Positions 41,130 through 51,515 of a DNA stretch of 64,000 bases are shown piece by piece. The stretch comes from Undaria pinnatifida (lineage: Eukaryota; Sar; Phaeophyceae; Laminariales; Alariaceae), in assembly GCA_012845835.1 (NCBI GenBank), contig JABAKD010000010.1:18115204-18179203 (forward strand), read 5' to 3'. Within the stretch, counting starts at the first letter, position 1. Every line of letters starts with the position of its first letter. A model generated the notes under the pieces. The model worked only from the letters and a program-made list of their open reading frames with translations. It was not told the DNA's origin and ran no database searches. The translations under genes and the position numbers were made by a program.

Positions 41130-41885
41130 TCCATCGGGAGGCATTTTCAGTTCTTCTACCGAGTTGACTCACGCCACGGTCTAGGTACTTGATTGAGGAG
41201 GTTGCATATATCTCACCCAAGATCTGTTTTTGGAGAAAAAGCTGAAAGTGCACCCGGTTATGACCAACGCTAATGGCCTGCAGGCATCAAAACTAGTCAT
41301 GTGAAACAAGAACGGTGGCAGTCCGACGGGATGATTTTGGGTTTTTACGTAAATCGCTTTGAGACTTCAAGGGGGGGCAATTAAACGACGAAAATTTGAC
41401 GATTTGACATCGGCCACTCACTGTCACTGACTGGTTGGTGGACGACAAAATATAAAATTGGTGCCCGCCCGAACGACGACGGCAACAACAACAACAACAA
41501 TAACAATATATAAGACTCTGTACGGGATGGGCGCGGGCAGCATGATCCTACTCGAGCTGCTTCGCGCTGACGCTACTTACTGATTGGTAGACGCTTCGGA
41601 AAATATCGTAATCGTCGTTTTTTCGTCCCTATACTTTAATCAAGATGTAAGAGACGGTTCAGGCTCTCCCCCGTAAAGATTAGGAAAATATTTGTCCCCC
41701 AAAAATTGTCTGCCTCTATCTATCGAAGCATGCGTCGGGTATGGAGGTCCTCAAGTCGTCTTGCGGGGGAGAGGTTGCAATCCCTGAGCGAAACGTTTGT
41801 GACCGGTTAAGCACCACCCCAAGCGTGGAAATAATCGGATTATAGTATATGATTTTTGTTTTGTACGAGTATACATTTGTGTTTT
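41130..41885 (+). other. Unassigned, with MITE family 2-like blocks
   Basis: 41,140-41,400 has blocks of family 2 type (CTCACCCAAGATCTGTTTTT, GGGATGATTTTGGGTTTTTA) but no clear ends. A (CAA)n run lies at 41,484-41,505. Confidence 0.4.
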
Positions 41886-41889
41886 GGAC

Positions 41890-42110
41890 GCTGGCGCATA
41901 AAAACGTTTTTGGCAGGGTTGCCCGCGAACGAAGAATGTTATCGAGAAGTCATGTTGATGTTGATGTTGATGTTGATATTAATGTCAATGTCGATGTTGA
42001 AGTTGATGTTGATGTTGATGTTCAGCTGCTCCTCACGTTAGGAGCTCAGAAAGATATTGGAAAATCTGCTGCACCCCCCCCAAGCGCGGGCTCTGACTCG
42101 ACACGACAAC
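41890..42110 (+). mobile_element. GATGTT-carrying repeat family, copy 2
   Basis: Opposite orientation to 40,390. GTTGCCCGCGAACGAAGAAT, a GATGTT/GATATT hexamer run (41,954-42,022), CTCCTCACGTTAGGAGCTCA, then TTGGAAAATCTGCTGCACC. The 109-codon ORF across it reads the hexamers as a (DV)n string and is not a gene. Confidence 0.65.
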
Positions 42111-42204
42111 AACAATGTAAAATTGCATTTTTTTCGAAGATGGGTCATTCCTCTATAGTGCGGTTGAATTTGTATTAGCTTCTTTTTTTTTCGGCCCCTC
42201 AAGG

Positions 42205-42415
42205 GCCTGGGAACTACCGCTTACTCTAAAGTCAAGTGATTTTTCTCGAATGTAATTTGCTTTAGGACTAAGGGCGTAGAAACTACCTCGGTTACTCTAA
42301 AGTCAAGTAATTTTTCTCGAGTGTAACTTGTTTTAGGACTACGGGCGTAAGAACTACCGGCTACTCTAAATTCAAGTAATTTTTCTTGAGTGTAATTCAC
42401 TCTAAGGACGTAGAA
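42205..42415. repeat. Tandem repeat, about 70-bp unit, three copies
   Basis: Units contain TACTCTAAAGTCAAGTAATT, TTTCTCGAGTGTAA, TTTAGGACTA and GGGCGTA. Confidence 0.75.
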
Positions 42416-42424
42416 GGTTTCGGT

Positions 42425-42759
42425 CGGGTTGCGCGAACGAACTCGAATGCCTTCGTGAATTCATGATGTCTCGAGTGATGATGATGATCATCATCATGAT
42501 GATGATGGTGATGATGTTGATGGTGTTGATGACGTTGATGATGTTGACTATGTTAATGGTGTTGATGTTGATGTTGATGGTGCTGATGAGTTGATGATAT
42601 TTTTGATCATGTTGATTATGTTGATGATGTTGATGGTGATGGTGATGGTGGTGGTGTTGATGAGTTGATGATGTAGATGATGGTATTGATGATGTTGATG
42701 ATGTTGATGATGTTGACGATGTTGATGGTTTTGATGAGTTGATGATATTGATGATGTAG

Positions 42760-42790
<31 letters not shown>

Positions 42791-42860
42791 CGATGATGTT
42801 GAGCTACTCACGTTAGGAAGTCAGAAAAATTTTACAATCTACTGCAGCCCTACCGCGATG
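42425..42860 (+). mobile_element. GATGTT-carrying repeat family, copy 3, with expanded GAT repeats
   Basis: The same outer blocks (GTTGCGCGAACGAA, CTCACGTTAGGA, TCTACTGCAGCCCTACCGCG) now enclose about 340 bp of GATGATGTTGATG-type repeats. The minus ORF of 87 codons is a Ser/His/Ile translation of the repeat. Confidence 0.7.
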
Positions 42861-43029
42861 GGGCTCTTGTTACACTGTTACACTGTTACACTGTTACATC
42901 CTCTTATACCCTCTTATAACCTCTTATACCCTGTTATACCTTTCCTTGGTGTCTTTCTACTTTCCGGGAAGGTTATGAGTGATCGACGCTGAAGCTACAG
43001 TAGTATGATAGTTAGTAGTATGTTACACC

Positions 43030-43410
43030 ATCGCCAGTGATGCGGTGGTGTGCCGCCATCTGCAATACGACCGCCTTATCGGGGGAGGCGGTGGTGTGCC
43101 GGAGCAATATGACCGCCTTATTAGGGGAGGCGATGGCGCGCTACAGAGAGAAATATGACCGCCTTACTAGGGGAGGCGTTGGTGTGCTATAGAGAACAAT
43201 ATGACCGCCTTATTGGGGGACGCGGTGGTGTGCATGACCGCCTTGTTGCGGGAAGCCGCCTTATTCATTCCGGGTTATGAGTACTGTAGTCCCATTCCCC
43301 AGTCGGGCCAAGCGATTGGGACCACCTTATATCGGGATACCACCTTATATAGGAATACCGCCTTAGTAAGGGGCCCCATTAAGGCGGTGGTGTGCTGCAA
43401 TAGAGAGCAA
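43030..43410. repeat. AAGGCGGT family, tandem copies of about 57 bp
   Basis: Four to five successive units contain AATATGACCGCCTTATTAGG, GGAGGCGGTGGTGTGC and AGAGAGCAATATG-like sequence. Confidence 0.7.
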
Positions 43411-43421
43411 TATGACCGCCG

Positions 43422-43782
43422 ACGCGTGCTTTCGATGGAGGCGTGCACCACTTTTATTCTGAGGTTCCTCGATTTGGGAGCTTACGTCTGCTTCTCAACC
43501 CAAAAACTGGTTTTGACAAAAATAAAACTGCTATCGTATGAAAAATGACATTGGCTACGTACACAACGAGAACCATCATGCAAAAAAAAATGGCCTGTTA
43601 TTTTTTTTTTCCGACGATTTTGGGTTAACCCCTTTAGAACCCCCGAACCCCTCCCTATACTAAATCCAAGTAATTTTGTCCCCAAAAACGGGTTTCCAGT
43701 TGTAAAGGCGTTAAGGAGCCCCTAAAATAGTCGTTCAGAAAACATTTCGACGAAAAGTGATGCCTCTATCGTAACACGCGTC
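43422..43782 (-). mobile_element. MITE family 2, copy E, carrying an inserted TTAA element
   Basis: Left end ACGCGTGCTTTCGATGGAGG, right end CCTCTATCGTAACACGCGT; inner blocks GGTTCCTCGATTTGGGAGCT, GTACACAACGAGAACCATCA and CCGACGATTTTGGGTTAA. It is interrupted at that TTAA by the element at 43,629-43,710. Confidence 0.75.
43629..43710. mobile_element. 82-bp TTAA-flanked micro-element, copy 1
   Basis: TTAA at 43,625-43,628 and again at 43,711-43,714. The ends are CCCCTTTAGA and GTAAAGGCG, which are inverted (C.CCTTTA). Inner TATACTAAATCCAAGTAATT and CCAAAAACGGGTTTCCAGTT. Removing it and one TTAA restores GATTTTGGGTTAAGGAG, as seen in uninterrupted family 2 copies. Confidence 0.8.
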
Positions 43783-43789
43783 GGCAGTG

Positions 43790-43925
43790 CAATATGACCG
43801 CCTTATACAGGGAAGCCACCTTATTCACCTTACTTAGTCATTACGTGGTTTGAGTGCAAATCCCACGGTCGCGCCAAGAAATTTTGATCGCCTTATATCG
43901 GGATACCGCCTTACTCAGACTGCTT
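43790..43925. mobile_element. AAGGCGGT repeat family, copy
   Basis: ATATGACCGCCTTATACAGG, AAGCCACCTTATTCACCTTA and CGCCTTATATCGGGATACCG; abuts MITE family 2 copy E. Confidence 0.55.
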
Positions 43926-44194
43926 TGTTGCCGGACTCCAGTTTGCTGCATGGTAGCTGTACGGTATCAGACGTAAACAAATAATAATTCTAAAAAAATG
44001 CTTCTTCGTGCACTACTATGCACTACCCACTGCTGAAAGTGCCAGTCGGGCTTGGGGGGGGGAGGCGACGGCAGCGCGATGAAGGCGAACGAAGCTAGGG
44101 GAGACATGCCTCGAGCGCCCCGCCTCGGCACCGCACTCGTTGCCAAACTACACGACGTGTGCTTCCCCCCCCCCCTCCCTGTCATGCGACGACC

Positions 44195-44640
44195 TCAGAA
44201 AAAAAGGGGTGCACCCTCTATCGTATCACGCATCACTTTCTGGATGATGAGGCTACCGGTAACCGTAGGGGTTTTTTTCCTCTTTTTTCTTTTTCGGGGC
44301 TCTTTTCACAGTGGCTAGGGGTCACTCGCGCGAGTGTTAACCGACTCACAAGCTAGAATAGAGGTGCGCACCCATATTTTTCTCACGCTCTTGTTCCTCA
44401 CCCCAAAAACTAACAATGGTTGTTGAGAAACTATCCCATACGAATAAATGGCCTAGGTAATCCAGAAAAAAAAAAAAAAAAAAGCGAAAAACAATGGTTG
44501 AAATCCCGACGAACGTGGGTTAAGGAAGACCGTCAAAAAAAGGTGGAGCTATTCTCAACAATTTTGAAAAAATAGCTGGCCCAAAAAGTGGCACCTTTTG
44601 TTTATCGTGTAACCTTTTGTTTAGGGTCCGAGTTTTTTTT
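44195..44640. mobile_element. MITE family 2-like copies, degenerate
   Basis: GGTGCACCCTCTATCGTATC at 44,210 and CACCTTTTGTTTATCGTGTA at 44,600 frame blocks like CCCAAAAACTAACAATGGTT and GGCCTAGGTAATCCAG. Long A and T runs inside. Confidence 0.5.
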
Positions 44641-44814
44641 TTTTTTTTTCAAAAAGATGTTTTACATTGAAATTGACGATATATCAATCCGCGATGGGAT
44701 GTTGTGGTAATCTACCCTGGGCCAAAAAAATCACCTCGACCGCGTAGTTCGTTTCCCGTGAGGTAAAATGGGGGTACATGATAACATTCTCCCTGCCGCA
44801 ACCTTGGTCCCAAG

Positions 44815-45030
44815 GAGCATGTCATGTCACGTCATGTCATGTCGTGCCATGTCATGTCATCATGTCATGCCATGTCACGTCACGTCATGTCATGTCACGT
44901 CACGTCATGTCATGTCATGCCATGTCACGTCACCTCATGTCATGTCATGCCATGTCAGTTCCGTTTGTTTTTTAACGTGATTCCCACGACCCTTAACATG
45001 CCATGTCATGTCATGCCAGTTGCATTTGTT
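44815..45030. repeat. CATGT/CACGT pentamer repeat
   Basis: About 30 pentamers (CATGT, CACGT, CATGC) in 160 bp, with a spacer (TTTTTTAACGTGATTCCCAC) that repeats at 45,040. ORFs of alternating M/S/C/H residues are artefacts. Confidence 0.9.
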
Positions 45031-45112
45031 AAGTTGCATTTGTTTTTTAACATGATTCCCACGACCCTTACACCGCTCTTGCCGTCGACGCTCCTCGTTC
45101 CACACCGCGCAG

Positions 45113-45160
45113 ACGGGGGTGCTGGACCTGGACGAAGAGCGACGCTCTCATTGGTCCTGA
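45113..45160 (+). CDS. Possible terminal exon of the ARM gene
   Basis: After a pyrimidine-rich tract and the acceptor CCACACCGCGCAG, a phase-0 frame reads TGVLDLDEERRSHWS then TGA. It would extend the acidic end of exon 13. This is weak: short, far away (5 kb) and chosen on splice context alone. Confidence 0.3.
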   Translation, partial: TGVLDLDEERRSHWS

Positions 45161-45353
45161 GCACCGACCATACAGGGAGAGGTCGTCACGGTGCCGCCGA
45201 AGAAGAAAAGCTTGAAAGAAAATTCACACCAAGAAATGGGCTGCGAGTACCCGCGGCTGGTGTCGGACCTGGCTGCCGGAAACGGCTATTCTTAAGCCGG
45301 AGTGATTTGATTCCCGAGGGAAGGGATCGTTGGATGATCTAAAAAAACAGCTG

Positions 45354-45535
45354 ACTGATTCTACGATAGCCCCCCCAAAAAAACCGGTGGTTTTCTTTAA
45401 CGAACGTTTTATGGCTGCCCCTACACGACGAAGGGTGCTATGAAAAAAATCATCCTCGCAAATGTTCTTGTTTGCAAAGGTCTATCGAACGATGACGTCG
45501 GGGCGGAAACGTTGGGGGGGCTGACGTAGTAAGAC
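45354..45535 (+). mobile_element. MITE family 1, copy C, internally deleted
   Basis: ACTGATTCTACGATAGCCCC at the left. The block GAACGATGACGTCGGGG is joined directly to the right end GTTGGGGGGGCTGACGTAGT, losing the AGGAGATACGGCCGGG part. Confidence 0.75.
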
Positions 45536-45639
45536 GTAATTACCGGTAGGAGTATAGCGTGGGGGTGGTGACTATTTCATGAATTCATATTATTAACAAG
45601 TCAAAGACATTCATTAATCATTAATCACCAATTGGGGGA

Positions 45640-46380
45640 AGACGACGAGATTGGGATGGGGAGGGGGGAGAGGGTTGGCGTTGCTTGTCTTAGTTGTTTG
45701 ACCCTTGACGACACATCCCTTTCGAGACGGATGATGTAGGGGGGGTGGGGGGGGAGTTTAATTTGCTAATTTCCATGTTTTTGAGGGAGGCGATGCTAGG
45801 GGGGGGGAGGGGGGGGAAGGTGAAAAGTTACTAAGGAGATTTCATACTATTTTAAAGACATTCATTTTTTTATGGTACGGGGAGACGATAGATACCGGAG
45901 GAGAACGGGATGGGGGTTGGGGGACGGGGCGTGGGGGGTATTTTCGAAGGAGATAACAAGGGTATGAGCGTGTCCTTCGGCTCACGAAGTCGTGTTATCG
46001 CGCGGCCGGAATCGAACTTCCGCTGCCGAATCGGCCGTATTCTTAAGTCTGGAGTGATTTTTTTTCTGGCACGAAGGAATCGGGGTCGGTTGGAGATATA
46101 TCCAGGCAGCGGAGCACGGGATGGATGATGGAGGGAGTACCCCTCTGTTTTGTTGCCTTCCTTTTCGTGCCGTGACCCCATTAGCCACGCGCATCCCGTT
46201 CGAGACGGACCACGGAATAGGGGGGAGGAGGCGTTTTCGACAAGAGATAAGGGAGAGGTACTTGTAAAACAACTTTCCTTTCCTTTTGTTATTTTTATTT
46301 TTACTGTAGCCAAGGCTACGGTGCGGAGGTCGTTTTTTCTTTTTTATGGGGGGGGGGGATTTTCGCCGTGCCTCGGAGTA
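45640..46380. repeat. G-rich repeat cluster
   Basis: Several G runs of 7-10 (about 45,660-45,810; 46,345) alternate with GAGACGGA, GGAGATAACA and GAGCACGGGATGG motifs that recur at 47,575-48,060. The minus ORF of 147 codons (46,313-45,870) contains no domain. A T-arm-like GGAAGTTCGATTCCGG (46,020-46,005, minus) stands alone. Confidence 0.5.
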
Positions 46381-46416
46381 CACTCGCGCGCGAGTTGTCC
46401 CCCCCTTTATTCTCGA

Positions 46417-46704
46417 AGTCGTTCTACGGTAGCCCCCCCAACACCCTTTTCTTTACGTTAACGAAATCGCCGGGTTTCAAAACCAGCTGCCGGCCGCGTA
46501 GTCTCCTGAAAATACAGAGTGCCCCTCGACACCCCGACGTCATCGATCGACGGACATTATTTGCACACTCAAGAAAATGGATGGATGGATGGCTGATTTG
46601 TTTTCAATTGTATCCTTCCTCTTGTGTCGAGCAGCCATGAAGCGTTCGTTCGTTAAAGGGAGTCGTTGTGGTTTTGCGGGGGGGGGCTAGATCGTACAAT
46701 CAGT
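46417..46704 (-). mobile_element. MITE family 1, copy D
   Basis: AGTCGTTCTACGGTAGCCCC left, GATCGTACAATCAGT right; inner GGGTTTCAAAACCAGCTGCC, ACACCCCGACGTCATCGATC and CGAGCAGCCATGAAGCGTTC. Confidence 0.8.
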
Positions 46705-47094
46705 CTCCTACCTCGAGTTTTGACGCTGTTCCAACTTTGGAACAGACCAAGGCCACAATATGGGCGGGGGTGCCCCGAGTAAACATATACCTCACGGACA
46801 CAAGTGCACTATCTAAGCGATTTTGTATGGCGCAGCTTAGACTACGATTCCGTTTACGGCTCGATACATCGTCAATTTTAAACACCAACAAAACGTAAGA
46901 CCGCAAGGAACACAGAGGGGTTATACTCTCGCGCGCAAGTGACCCCAAGCTACTGCAAAAAAAAATACCTAACTGTAAGGGGGGGCCGTTATGGCTGCGT
47001 ATCTTGGGACAGCAGGAATGGGTCAACATGAACGATAAGGTACGAGCTGCGCCTAAAAAACTCTTATATGTTTTTTGTTTTTTTTGACGAGTGA

Positions 47095-47430
47095 TACGAG
47101 ATAGAAAGAGGAGGGGGGCATTATTTTCGTCTGAAAAATGGTTTCTGAATCTTAACGGGGGTGGCCTTAACTCCCCAAAAATCTTCGCAAAAAAAATAGG
47201 CCGTTTTAGTTTTTAGCCGTGAGATATGCTCGTCGAATATGCTAGTATTACCCAGCTAGGCCAATCATGGCATACTGTATTCATCCGGCGTGTATTTCAG
47301 CAGTTTCATTTTAATTTTTTTTTTCAGATCGGTTTTTTGGGAGAGAGGTCTTAATTAAAAGCTCCCAAAACAAAATTGAGGAAACCTCCGAAAAAAAGTG
47401 GCGCGCACCTCTAATGTAGCACGCGCGTCT
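47095..47430. mobile_element. MITE family 2-like copy F, degenerate
   Basis: GTGATACGAGATAGAAAGAG left and GCACCTCTAATGTAGCACGC right, with TTCGTCTGAAAAATGGTTTC and CTCCCAAAACAAAATTGAGG inside. Confidence 0.55.
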
Positions 47431-47574
47431 GGTACTGCCGGAAACCCGGACGTCAAGATGGGGGTACCCACCCGCTACCGTTCAAAACGACTCGTACCTG
47501 GACTCGGATTTCCACCGGTACGGCAGTTTTCGATCGAGAGCGATGATGCCCAAGGGAAGGGAGTGGGGGCTCCG

Positions 47575-48135
47575 ATATAGATGGGAGGAGAGCACGGGAC
47601 GGGGAGGGCGAGGCTTTTGTTGGTTTTAGACCGAGACAAGGGGGACGCGCGCACTTGCCCTTCGGCTGCCGAGTTGTGGTACCACGGCTGCCGAGTTGTG
47701 GTGTGAGTCCCCGCAACGGTCGTTTTTAGCCTTGAGGCCTTGAGGGGGATGATTACGTGGGGAAAGCGGGGTCGTTCGGAGATTAAAATGGGAGAAGCAC
47801 GGGATGGAGAGAGCGCGAGACCATCTCGACGGATACCTTATTAAATTGTTTCAAATACGTCAGCTGTGAGGTCGTTCGATCCATTTAATGGTCGACACTC
47901 CCGTTGACATATTGCACGGGAGGAGCACGGGATTGGGGGGGGGGGGGGGGGGGGGGGGGGCAATTTCGACGGAAATATACGGGAGATGCACGGCATCGGG
48001 GGGGGGGGGGCGGACGTTTTCTCGACGGAGACAGCAGAGGTATAACCCCCCTCTTCGCCCAGTCCGCGAATCGTCGAATCGGAATTATCTGCGATTGTTT
48101 GATCTCGGACCCCCCCCCCCCCCCCCCCCCCCCTT
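47575..48135. repeat. G-rich repeats and opposed G24/C24 homopolymers
   Basis: Repeated GGGAGGAGAGCACGGGA blocks (47,580; 47,790; 47,920). A run of about 24 G ends at 47,960, a run of about 13 G lies at 47,999-48,011, and a run of about 24 C lies at 48,110-48,132. ORFs through them are glycine or proline runs. Confidence 0.8.
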
Positions 48136-48299
48136 CCCTATTTTTGTTTTTTTGGCGGTCACCATGATGATCATCGAGTTCGATCATATTGTGCGGGGTG
48201 GAGAACCCTAACTCCGCACAAGGGGAATGATCGCAACGCGTAATGTGGATAAGGTAAGGCATCCACGAGGCAGTTACACAGTGATACCCATTGCTGTCT

Positions 48300-48700
48300 C
48301 TGGAGTGGCCACACCAGAAAACAAAATTACTCATTGGCGCTGTCATCCATAAGCAAGAAAGTAGGTACAAGGCGCCGAAGTCCGTCTTGCGAGCGGTTCT
48401 TGGAAGGATGCAGTTCACCCTTCATGCGACTCGCCGAACACCTCACGGCGCTTCGCGCTTGGTGCAAGCAATGCCTGCCTGGTCGATGAAAACCCGACGT
48501 GCTCCGTCCCGGCATAGTAGAGGGATGCGAGGATCTGTGGTCATACGACTACGGCCATGCACAAACTGAGTACACCCCCTCCCTGCCGGCGGCGCCATTA
48601 TTATGGGCACCGTTGTCGTGTCTGAGGCTTTAAACATGATAAGGACCTCTATAATTCACCCCAAGACATGTTTGTTAATATAGTAAACTAAAAGTGCATT
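48300..48700. other. No assignable gene
   Basis: Overlapping ORFs of 62-92 codons on both strands have no recognisable domain. GGCGGCGCCATTATTATGGG near 48,590 resembles the A-box region of the tRNA-like repeat at 5,500. Confidence 0.35.
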
Positions 48701-48740
48701 CCATACAATACATCGCCTAGATAGACAAAAACATCATATA

Positions 48741-48772
48741 CTGGACAACAACAACAACAACAACAACAACAT
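48741..48772. repeat. CAA microsatellite
   Basis: Ten ACA/CAA units directly before the TTAA micro-element. Confidence 0.9.
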
Positions 48773-48781
48773 TCCGGTTAA

Positions 48782-48869
48782 CTCCTACTTTAGAGCCTCC
48801 AAAAATCCCTCCCTATACTAACTTCAAGTACATTTGTCCCCCAAAAAGGTTTCCAGTTTTGTGAAGGCG
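48782..48869. mobile_element. 88-bp TTAA-flanked micro-element, copy 2
   Basis: TTAA at 48,778-48,781 and 48,870-48,873. Shares CTTTAGAGCC, CCCTCCCTATACTAA, CAAGTA and GGTTTCCAGTTTT with the copy at 43,629; right end GTGAAGGCG. Confidence 0.75.
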
Positions 48870-49162
48870 TTAAGGTAGACAAAAAAAGGGAAAATGTTCT
48901 GCCTCTCTATCAATATCGTGCTGCCTCGCCGGGATTTCTTTCCACGGAGACAAGCGCTGGGGTGTGCGAACTTGCCCTCTGCCGCGAATCGGCAAAATCG
49001 GCGGATCGGAATATCATTCGACGATGAACCTCCCTCCTCATCGCCAATCGACCCCCCCCCCCGCTGCTGTGTTGTTGTATGTAACCCCCCACCCCCCCCC
49101 GAGGAAAGCAGAAACTTACAACCCTGAGAGCAACCACTTACAACCCGGAAAAGTCTGGCTGG

Positions 49163-49277
49163 TGTTATAATTCTTATCAATAGTTTGGGTAAGCTGTTGG
49201 TTAACCTTTTGCAAGTGGTCAAACGGACTAATACCCCACTAATTCCTTCACAAATGGCGTCGTCGACAGACCATGGG
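49163..49277 (+). mobile_element. TRIM-like element, 5' LTR and start of interior
   Basis: The LTR 49,163-49,252 (TGTTATAATT...CCTTCACA) is followed by AATGGCGTCGTCGACAGACC, the primer-site region. It is then cut off by the 32-bp minisatellite. Confidence 0.7.
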
Positions 49278-49304
49278 TTTTTCTCGAGGGAGAAGCTTGT
49301 GTGG

Positions 49305-49600
49305 TCGGATACCTCTCGCGGTGTGATCGCTACTTTGGGTCGAAACCTCGCGGTGTGATCGCTATCTTGGGTCGAAACTTCGCGATGTGATCGCTACCTT
49401 GAGTCGAAACCTCGCGGTGTGATCGCTACCTTGGGTCGAAACCTCGCGGTGTGATCGCTACCTTGGGTCGAAACCTCGCGATGTGATCGCTACCTTGGGT
49501 CGAAACCTCGCGGTGTGATCGCTATCTTGGGTCGAAACCTTGCGGTGTGATCGCTACCTTGGGTCGAAACCTTGCGGTGTGATCGCTATCTTGGGGGGAG
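49305..49600. repeat. 32-bp minisatellite, about nine copies
   Basis: Unit CGGTGTGATCGCTACCTTGG plus GTCGAAACCTCG, with CTACC/CTATC and CTCG/CTTG variants. There are no spacers, so this is not a CRISPR array. Confidence 0.95.
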
Positions 49601-49764
49601 ATATCCCGCGGGAAGACTTTTGCACAATTTTTTGGCCAAAATATTCCTTTGACTTAGTCTGGTCGAGCTTTTCCACTGTGGCACTCTATCGGTTAGTATT
49701 GATAGCATCTTCATCTTACGCGAGTGTAATTGTTTTGTTTTGTTCAAAGTACTGGTCAGGCTGA

Positions 49765-49900
49765 GAAAATACTGGTCAGGCTGAGCGAACGAATGGCCTG
49801 CGAAGCTCTGTTTTCGGGGATGAGATATTGAGCTCTCCTCATCATTGTCAGGAGGAGCTCAGAAAACTTCTTCGATTCTGCTGCACTCCTTCCCTGTTTT
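49765..49900 (+). mobile_element. GATGTT-family remnant without hexamers
   Basis: GCTGAGCGAACGAATGGCCT, GATGAGATATTGAGCTCTCC, AGGAGGAGCTCAGAAAACTT and TTCTGCTGCACTCC follow the family order. Confidence 0.55.
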
Positions 49901-49959
49901 TTTTTTTTTTTTTCTAACACCGGTGGAATTCCTGATCTAAGGCCACAAACTACACAGGT

Positions 49960-50395
49960 GCACCTTTTTTTTTTGCTGTGAGATTTCGTCACTGCAACAA
50001 GCTGAAAAAAAATGCAGCCCAATGTTTCAACAAACCTCACATTATATGGTCTAGGTTCCAGGTTGTACAAAAAAAAATAAAATCGCAAAAAAACAATACA
50101 AAACGATTTTTATTTTGACGATATTTTGAATTAAGGATCTTCCCGCGCGAAAAAACATAAAAATGACATTTTTGACGATTATTCCCGATTAAGGATCACT
50201 CCGCGTCAAAAAACAAACAAAAAAAGCATTTTTGATGATATTTTAGACTAAGGATCCCGATCTCCCGCGTCAAGAAACCAAAAAAGGCATTTTTGACCAT
50301 AGTTAGGATTAATTATTAATGAGCTCCCCGTCAAAAACACAAAAAAATGACATTTTCTACGATATTTGGGCTAAGGAGCCCTCCCGTCATTCAGA
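49960..50395. repeat. Tandem repeat, about 60-65-bp unit, five copies
   Basis: Each unit has TCAAAAAACAAAAAAGGCAT-like A-rich sequence, TTTTTGACGATATTT and TAAGGATC.C.CCCG. Confidence 0.65.
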
Positions 50396-50404
50396 ATATA
50401 TTCC

Positions 50405-50510
50405 ACCCTATTACTAGTAATACTGCTACTACTACTGCTACTACTACTGCTACTAACTCTACTACTACTACTATCACTACTACTACTACTACTACGACTA
50501 CTACTTGCAA
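50405..50510. repeat. ACT trinucleotide repeat
   Basis: About 33 CTA/ACT units with occasional CTG/AAC changes. Confidence 0.9.
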
Positions 50511-50927
50511 TGGAGCGCCCTCCGTACAAGGATAGTTTATAGATTCGACGTGAAACCATGTCATGGTTGAGGTGAAACCACGTGATATTAGATGTCACAT
50601 TCACGTCAAGGCCATCATAGATGGGCGGTAACGTAGGTGACAATGATGGGACAAGCAGGACGCCGCTCATCTCACTACCTGTACTACCTGCTCTACCTTG
50701 CGTTGCCCTGCGTTACCCCGCACTACCGTGCCTAGGCCTCTTATGTTTGTCTTTCAGTATCCTCTACAGGGAAATAATGCAAATAAGCTATTGAGTCTAT
50801 CCAGCGAGCCATGAGGAGATACCAAACAAGGGCACCGGAACCCATGAGGGGCACGCTTCCCAACACCGACCAACCACGCATCCCTCCCCCACTCGGAGTA
50901 CCCCATCACATACTACTACTACTAGAG

Positions 50928-51186
50928 ACTGATTCTACGATAGCTCCTCCCCAAAACCAGGGATAATATTTAACGAAGGTTCATGGCTGCTCGGCACGAG
51001 GAAGGGTGCCATGAAAAAAATATATACCACGTATATATATATCCATGTGCATGTTATTGATTGCAACGGAAGGGTTATCGTATCGGGGTGACAAGGGTCG
51101 CCGCATTTCAGGAGACACGGCCGGGAGCTGGTTTTCAAAACCGGCGATTTCATTCAAGAAAAAGTTGGGCGGGGTTCCGCAGAACC
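50928..51186 (+). mobile_element. MITE family 1, copy E
   Basis: ACTGATTCTACGATAGCTCC left; GCATTTCAGGAGACACGGCC, GGTTTTCAAAACCGGCGATT and GGGGTTCCGCAGAAC right. The middle is replaced by an A/T-rich stretch with (TA)n. Confidence 0.8.
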
Positions 51187-51189
51187 ACC

Positions 51190-51515
51190 CTAGCATCTAG
51201 TCGTGAGAGAGGTGCAACATTTTTTTTTTGTTTGGTGGGGCTTCTCACGACTCGAGAAGGCAGCGCCATATACCCCTCCCTCAAAGACCCCAAATCTATA
51301 AAATCTGAGTTTTAGCCAGACTGAAAAGCGCTAAATCCAGGTGAACAAACCGCCCGTGGCCCAGACCTGCGTCACCAAAAAAAAGCAAACCATTTTGCGA
51401 AATAAGTGGAAAATTTTCCGACGATTTTTGGGTTTTTGTTCCACCATCAAAATTCAGAAAATGCTTTGGCCGAAAAGGTTATACCAAAACATCCGTCGTA
51501 GCGCGCGTCATGTAT
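51190..51515. mobile_element. MITE family 2-like copy G
   Basis: Follows copy E directly. Left end TAGTCGTGAGAGAGGTGCAA, right end ACATCCGTCGTAGCGCGCGT, with TTTTCCGACGATTTTTGGGT inside. Confidence 0.5.

Noticed and set aside
42548-42811. Serine/histidine-rich minus ORF
   Set aside because: Translation of GAT/GTT repeats only.
44768-45342. ORFs across the CATGT repeat
   Set aside because: Alternating M/S/C/H residues are direct translations of pentamers. Only the short frame at 45,113 is kept, as a weak exon.
47885-48418. 177-codon minus ORF
   Set aside because: Consists of glycine and proline runs from homopolymers; no splice or domain support.
49305-49600. Regular 32-bp repeats resembling a CRISPR array
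   Set aside because: Units are contiguous with no unique spacers, there are no cas genes and the context is eukaryotic; it is a minisatellite.
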